A stretch of DNA of 64,000 bases from Niabella sp. (GTDB taxonomy: Bacteria; Bacteroidota; Bacteroidia; Chitinophagales; Chitinophagaceae): contig JAGIAT010000001.1 in NCBI GenBank assembly GCA_017744715.1, positions 806,001 through 870,000 on the forward strand, read 5' to 3'. The notes beneath the pieces are model-generated. The model was given only the letters and a program-made list of their open reading frames with translations. It ran no database searches and was not told where the DNA came from. The translations under genes and the position numbers were made by a program. Position 1 is the first letter of the stretch; the number at the start of each line of letters is the position of its first letter. Below, piece by piece: positions 60,875 through 64,000 of the stretch.

Positions 60875-61450
60875 CTAATCTTCCAGTCCGTCGTTATATT
60901 CTTCCCCTCCCTCACCTTCATCAATACCTACATCTTCGCCGTCTGCGCCCTTTTCGCCAAAGCCTTCGGCAGACCGGGTAAGATCATATTTTTCTTCAAT
61001 ATCGGCAAATTTCTCACCCAGCAGGCCTTTAGTGCCATATTGTTTGGGGCTAATCCCTTCTGTACGGGTGATCTTGGGGTAGTCTACTGCGGCACTGCCA
61101 TCTTTCGAAACATTGATCAGTTCTATCAGAAAATCCCAGTGCTTTTGAAAATCGTAGCTATAGGTAAAGCGCTGATTGGTGTTTTTTATTTCGGAACCGA
61201 TGGTGGTCGTACGCATCAACAGCGGCGCTACTTTGTAATTTCTGTCGGAATATACTTCAAGGGAGATTTCACGGCCTTTCTGCCATTGCTCATTACTCCT
61301 GAAAAAAGTAGCCTGATGTTTATTATCAAAATCAAATGCCTTGAGAATCGTTCCGTGCAGGTCAAAAAAGGTTTGGGTATGCAGCACCGCAATATCTCTG
61401 TAGATACTGTCATCCTCTTCAAAATATACCCTGAATTTTAAAATAGCCAT
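60875..61450 (-). CDS. pRiA4b ORF-3-like protein
   Basis: The 191-residue protein (ATG 61450, MAILKFRVYFEE) has the PRiA4_ORF3 fold pattern: an FRVYFEEDDSIYRDIAVLHTQTFFDLHGTILKAFDF opening divided by a short loop, then HQATFFRS, and ending FQKHWDFLIELI. The C-terminal 40 residues are Glu/Asp/Gly-rich. The domain is widespread in bacteria and some plasmids, but its biochemical role is unknown. The plus strand CGAAGGTA at 61455 reads TACCTTCG on this strand, only 5 bp before the ATG, implying a nearly leaderless message. Confidence 0.82.
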   Translation of the reverse strand: MAILKFRVYFEEDDSIYRDIAVLHTQTFFDLHGTILKAFDFDNKHQATFFRSNEQWQKGREISLEVYSDRNYKVAPLLMRTTTIGSEIKNTNQRFTYSYDFQKHWDFLIELINVSKDGSAAVDYPKITRTEGISPKQYGTKGLLGEKFADIEEKYDLTRSAEGFGEKGADGEDVGIDEGEGGEEYNDGLED

Positions 61451-61729
61451 AATTCGAAGGTACAAAGAATCTGGTAATCATGATTAGATCTTATCCCTCA
61501 ACAGGCGCTCCAATACCGGTTTTGATTATGGCAACGGAACGCCATATATAACAGATTCGTTTGCCGGCAGCTACCGGTCAAAGCCGTCAGGCTTCGATTT
61601 CAGGATTTAAAATATGGTAAATGGCAGTCAGCAGGAAATCTGCCGGGTGATGTAAGGCAGCGTGCGGCTTAAAAGCCCGGTTGCAGGAGCGAGACTTGTT
61701 TAGAAACATTCGCTACCGGAAACAACGGG

Positions 61730-61813
61730 TTACTTTTTAAACCGGATCGCAGCAAATATCCCGATGCTGTACAGGAACAAAAAAGCTCCGAATATGGTCA
61801 TTAGGTTGGTCAT
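61730..61813 (-). CDS. Possible 27-residue membrane microprotein
   Basis: On the minus strand an ATG at 61813 opens a frame of 27 codons with stop TAA at 61730. It reads MTNLMTIFGAFLFLYSIG followed by IFAAIRFKK. A single hydrophobic span is followed by the positive tail RFKK, the common design of bacterial single-span microproteins (N-out or N-in, with cytoplasmic KK end). No Shine-Dalgarno is visible. Chance is possible for so short a frame, and there is no operon partner to support it. Confidence 0.33.
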   Translation of the reverse strand: MTNLMTIFGAFLFLYSIGIFAAIRFKK

Positions 61814-62160
61814 TGTGTATAGTTTGTATGATAACATTTTCAAGAACCGGGCCAAACCTCCGGGCCCCGCACTTGATCCCGGTCATGCTTCGCCGAACGG
61901 GCTCCAGGGCACTGTAAATGAACCGTTACAGCAGTTAAACCGGGGCATTCCCCTGTTTTTTATTGAAAACAGAATAGCGCTCACCCGTAATCCGGTAACC
62001 TTTCAACCGGTAAGGAAACCTTTGGTATTGCAGCGGCACCGCTATAAAATTTTCATTTTTTTAAGAAAAAAACGGCATTAACGGATGGCCGGTTTGCCGG
62101 CTTTCGAAAACGTTGTCTTAAAAAAAGGAGCAGATCAGGTTCGGGCACGGAAACATTTAA

Positions 62161-62168
62161 TATTTTTA
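62161..62168 (+). promoter_or_regulatory. Promoter -7-like element of the exported isomerase gene
   Basis: TATTTTTA followed by GG, one base off TAnnTTTG, lies 45 bp before the ATG at 62213. The same octamer stands before the genes at 20529 and 35441. Confidence 0.3.
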
Positions 62169-62212
62169 GGGCCTTGTATAGCGGTTCTTAAAATATAAAT
62201 ACAATTAAAAAT

Positions 62213-63055
62213 ATGAAACGATTGGTGTTGCTTTTTTTACTGGTAGCGGGTGTAACGGTTGGGGCAAATGCCCAGGGAACGGTTAAACGGCCGAATCCGC
62301 AGCCTGCCGCAGATACGCGGGAGTCTTTTAAGCTGGGCATGGCCGGCTATACCTTTGCAAAATTTGGTCTGGACACCGCCTTGCAAACCCTGCAGCGGGC
62401 GGACGTGCATTATCTCTGCATCAAGGATTTTCACCTGCCATTTAACAGCACGGATGAACAGATTGCGGCTTTTCATCAAAAACTCAAAGACAAAGGCGTT
62501 ACCGGTTATGGAATAGGGCCTATCTATATGAAAACCGAAGCGGAAGTAGACCGGGCGTTTGAATATGCCAAAAGGGTAGGGGTAAAACTGATCGTAGGCG
62601 TACCCAACTATGAATTGCTGCCTTATGTAAATAAAAAGGTAAAAGAATACGATATGAAATACGCCATCCACCTGCATGGGCCGGATATGCCCTTGTATCC
62701 CGATGCAGATGATGTATGGAAAAATGTAAAGAACCTGGATCCGCGTATGGGTATGTGTCTGGATATCGGCCATGATACCCGTAATGGAAAAGACGCGGTT
62801 GCAGATCTGAAAAAATACCATACCCGGGTATTTGATATTCACCTGAAAGATGTTACCGGACCTACCAAACAGGGTTATTCCGTGGAAGTGGGACGGGGCA
62901 TCATTAATTTCCCGGCGTTTGTAAAAATGCTGCGCCAGGTAGGCTACACCGGGGTGGTAAGCCTGGAACACGAGCGGAATATGGACAATCCGTTTATGGG
63001 CATTGCAGAATCGGTAGGATATTTCCGGGCGATGATCGTTGCCACGAGGAAGTAG
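62213..63055 (+). CDS. Exported sugar isomerase/epimerase-like TIM-barrel protein
   Basis: The 280-residue protein has a Sec signal peptide (MKRLVLLFLLVAG to NAQG). Its TIM barrel is of the xylose-isomerase-like/AP_endonuc_2 family, with AIHLHGPDMP, MCLDIGHDTR (metal-binding Asp and His), FDIHLKDV and VSLEHER (Glu-His). It is related in fold to the Tat-exported protein at 20529, but shorter and with a different signal. Probably periplasmic, acting on a sugar or keto-sugar released from glycans. Standing alone, it gives no substrate hint. Confidence 0.87.
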   Translation: MKRLVLLFLLVAGVTVGANAQGTVKRPNPQPAADTRESFKLGMAGYTFAKFGLDTALQTLQRADVHYLCIKDFHLPFNSTDEQIAAFHQKLKDKGVTGYGIGPIYMKTEAEVDRAFEYAKRVGVKLIVGVPNYELLPYVNKKVKEYDMKYAIHLHGPDMPLYPDADDVWKNVKNLDPRMGMCLDIGHDTRNGKDAVADLKKYHTRVFDIHLKDVTGPTKQGYSVEVGRGIINFPAFVKMLRQVGYTGVVSLEHERNMDNPFMGIAESVGYFRAMIVATRK

Positions 63056-63061
63056 CCGTTA

Positions 63062-63175
63062 GGTTTTAGTTGTCAGTGTTCAGTTATCAGCGATCAGTTT
63101 TTAGTGTTCAGTTTTCAGTTATCGGTGTTCAGTTAGCTTTCAGCTTTTGGCCATCAGCGTTTAGCAGTTGCTGAA
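63062..63175. repeat. Degenerate GTTCAGTT-type low-complexity tract
   Basis: Successive imperfect units such as GTTTTAGTT, GTCAGTGTTCAGTT, ATCAGCGATCAGTT, GTTCAGTTTTCAGTT and CATCAGCGTTTAGC follow the isomerase gene. Period is irregular (about 7-11). It resembles the tract at 41686-41790. It is neither a CRISPR array nor tandem repeats with a fixed unit. Confidence 0.55.
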
Positions 63176-63376
63176 AACAGAGGGGTGCATTGCTATCGGA
63201 TCAAACGCTGGTCTGCCGGCGGTAGCCCCCGTTAACGGGAATACAGGGACATTGCCGGCCTGAATCAGGGGCGCATACCCGAGGAGCAGTGCCTCCGGGT
63301 ATTGGAAACCGGCATCTCAATGCTCAAATCTGATAGCTGACTGCCGGCCCTTCAGAATTTCTTCAAAACTCCTGCG

Positions 63377-63384
63377 TACTTTTG
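63377..63384 (+). promoter_or_regulatory. Promoter -7 element of the response regulator gene
   Basis: TACTTTTG, an exact TAnnTTTG, ends 6 bp before the ATG at 63391. The transcript would start at or within a base or two of the start codon, giving a leaderless or near-leaderless mRNA. The -33 region has no good TTTG. Confidence 0.5.
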
Positions 63385-63390
63385 CGGGGG

Positions 63391-64000
63391 ATGAAAATTT
63401 TAATCATTGAAGATAATAGTGCATTGTCTGCCAGCATCCGGGATTACCTGGAAACCGAACATTTTATTTGTGAGTGCGCATTTGGGGTAGATGAGGCAAG
63501 GGAGAAATTATCCATCTTCACCTACGACTTTATTTTGCTGGATATGATGCTTCCGGACGGAGACGGACTGGATGTACTGCGGTTTATAAAGGCGGAGAAA
63601 ATTGTCAGTAACGTATTGATCATCTCGGCGCGCGACGCACTGGATGATAAAATAAACGGACTGGAAGGCGGGGCGGATGACTATATTACCAAGCCCTTCC
63701 ACCTGCCGGAGCTGCATGCACGGCTACGCGCGATGTATCGCCGGAACAGTCTTCAGGGCAGTCATATTATTACAGCTAACGAAATAGAACTGGACACCAA
63801 TACCATCGAAGCAAGGGTGCATTCCCTGTTGCTGGATATTACCCCAAAGGAATTTGACCTGTTGTTGTATTTTATTGTGAATAAGGACCGGGTGCTTTCC
63901 CGCCAGGCCATTGCCACCCATTTGTGGGGAGATTATACCGATAACCTTGCGAACTTTGATTTTATTTACCAGCACATCAAGAACCTTCGTAAAAAGATCG
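63391..64000 (+). CDS. OmpR/PhoB-type response regulator (3' end outside window)
   Basis: The frame from ATG 63391 is open to the window end (203 codons). Residues 1-115 are a receiver domain: acidic pocket Glu7-Asp8, phospho-acceptor Asp51 in FILLDMMLPDGDG, the LIISARD Ser, and the ITKPFH Lys. A winged-helix DNA-binding domain follows (LLLDITPKEFDLLLYFIVNK, then VLSRQAIATHLWGD). A sensor kinase gene would be expected just downstream. Only the last part of the winged helix is missing. Confidence 0.93.
   Translation, partial: MKILIIEDNSALSASIRDYLETEHFICECAFGVDEAREKLSIFTYDFILLDMMLPDGDGLDVLRFIKAEKIVSNVLIISARDALDDKINGLEGGADDYITKPFHLPELHARLRAMYRRNSLQGSHIITANEIELDTNTIEARVHSLLLDITPKEFDLLLYFIVNKDRVLSRQAIATHLWGDYTDNLANFDFIYQHIKNLRKKI

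Larger units (their letters stand above)
61451..62212. other. Long intergenic region with one possible microprotein
   Basis: These 762 bp lie between divergent genes. I see no RNA gene, repeat or convincing larger frame. A plus-strand frame at 61764-62081 translates to an R/P-rich peptide without family likeness and is not credited. The only candidate is the small minus-strand ORF at 61730-61813. TATTTTTA at 62161-62168 is a possible -7 element for the gene at 62213. Confidence 0.5.
63056..63390. other. Intergenic region with repeat tract, palindrome and hairpin
   Basis: These 335 bp hold a degenerate tract at 63062-63175, a perfect palindrome CCCGTTAACGGG at 63228-63239, a bulged 10-bp hairpin (ATACCCG-AGG with CCT-C-CGGGTAT) at 63275-63302, and a promoter element at 63377-63384. 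No coding potential is seen. Confidence 0.55.

Noticed and set aside
61764..62081. 105-codon plus-strand frame in the intergenic region before 62213
   Set aside because: Composition is Arg/Pro-rich and non-globular, and the hydrophobic signal in this region reads better on the other strand as the 27-residue ORF.
63062..63175. Repeat tract considered as a CRISPR array
   Set aside because: Units are irregular in length and sequence, with no conserved repeat of 20 or more bases, no unique spacers and no cas genes.
1..64000. tRNA, rRNA or insertion-sequence genes
   Set aside because: No T-loop/anticodon pattern, rRNA motif, transposase or paired terminal repeats of IS type was found by eye; covariance-model searches would be decisive.

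Overview
The window looks like a chromosomal segment of a Bacteroidota bacterium, most likely a member of the Chitinophagaceae. The family-level placement is my inference from gene content and style; no rRNA is present to confirm it. Supporting signs are a FecI-type sigma factor and FecR anti-sigma factor in front of a SusC/SusD pair, GLPGLI and large outer-membrane beta-barrel proteins, DUF2975 membrane proteins, many lipoproteins, weak Shine-Dalgarno signals, and promoters of the Bacteroidota TAnnTTTG type. I saw no tRNA, rRNA, CRISPR array, transposase or phage gene.

Positions 1-18023 (+ strand) hold the tail of a serine hydrolase gene and then a polysaccharide-utilisation-like locus: ECF sigma factor, FecR, a SusC carrying an N-terminal STN signalling domain, SusD, a TIG-domain surface lipoprotein, three tandem diverged paralogues of a family I do not recognise, a sialate O-acetylesterase-like SGNH esterase and a GH78 alpha-L-rhamnosidase. 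The enzymes suggest an acetylated, rhamnose-containing plant or microbial glycan. Positions 18099-21443 add a Tat-exported Gfo/Idh/MocA oxidoreductase, a SUMF1-fold protein and a divergent Tat-exported TIM-barrel isomerase. A second exported isomerase lies at 62213.

Positions 21506-30207 are mostly housekeeping and transport: a GyrI-like protein, an OPT and two POT peptide transporters, purD, and a GLPGLI protein that follows an outer-membrane beta-barrel protein (to 32946). Positions 33033-35252 form a compact operon (DUF2975, CPBP protease, DUF2975, XRE regulator) with a striking AT-rich palindromic operator upstream. Next come a YD-like secreted protein, a membrane-anchored MutS-like ATPase, two tandem Uma2-family nucleases, dusB, a CPBP protease overlapping cdsA, and a Crp/Fnr regulator directly followed by a perfect TGTGA-N6-TCACA site in front of an NTF2-like gene.

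Positions 46022-53229 carry the MoxR/DUF58/DUF4350/DUF4129/SpoIIM cluster with a divergent RDD gene and two small membrane proteins. Positions 53375-59727 are a complete RND efflux operon with its GbsR/MarR-type regulator and a recognisable promoter-operator. The end carries miaA, a pRiA4b ORF-3-like protein, a possible 27-residue membrane microprotein, the second exported isomerase and the start of an OmpR-type response regulator.

The best candidates for something undescribed are the three tandem lipoprotein-like paralogues at 10100-13515 and the DUF2975-CPBP-DUF2975-XRE operon with its operator. The adjacent Crp-type site and the mosaic Uma2 pair are the clearest small-scale signals.
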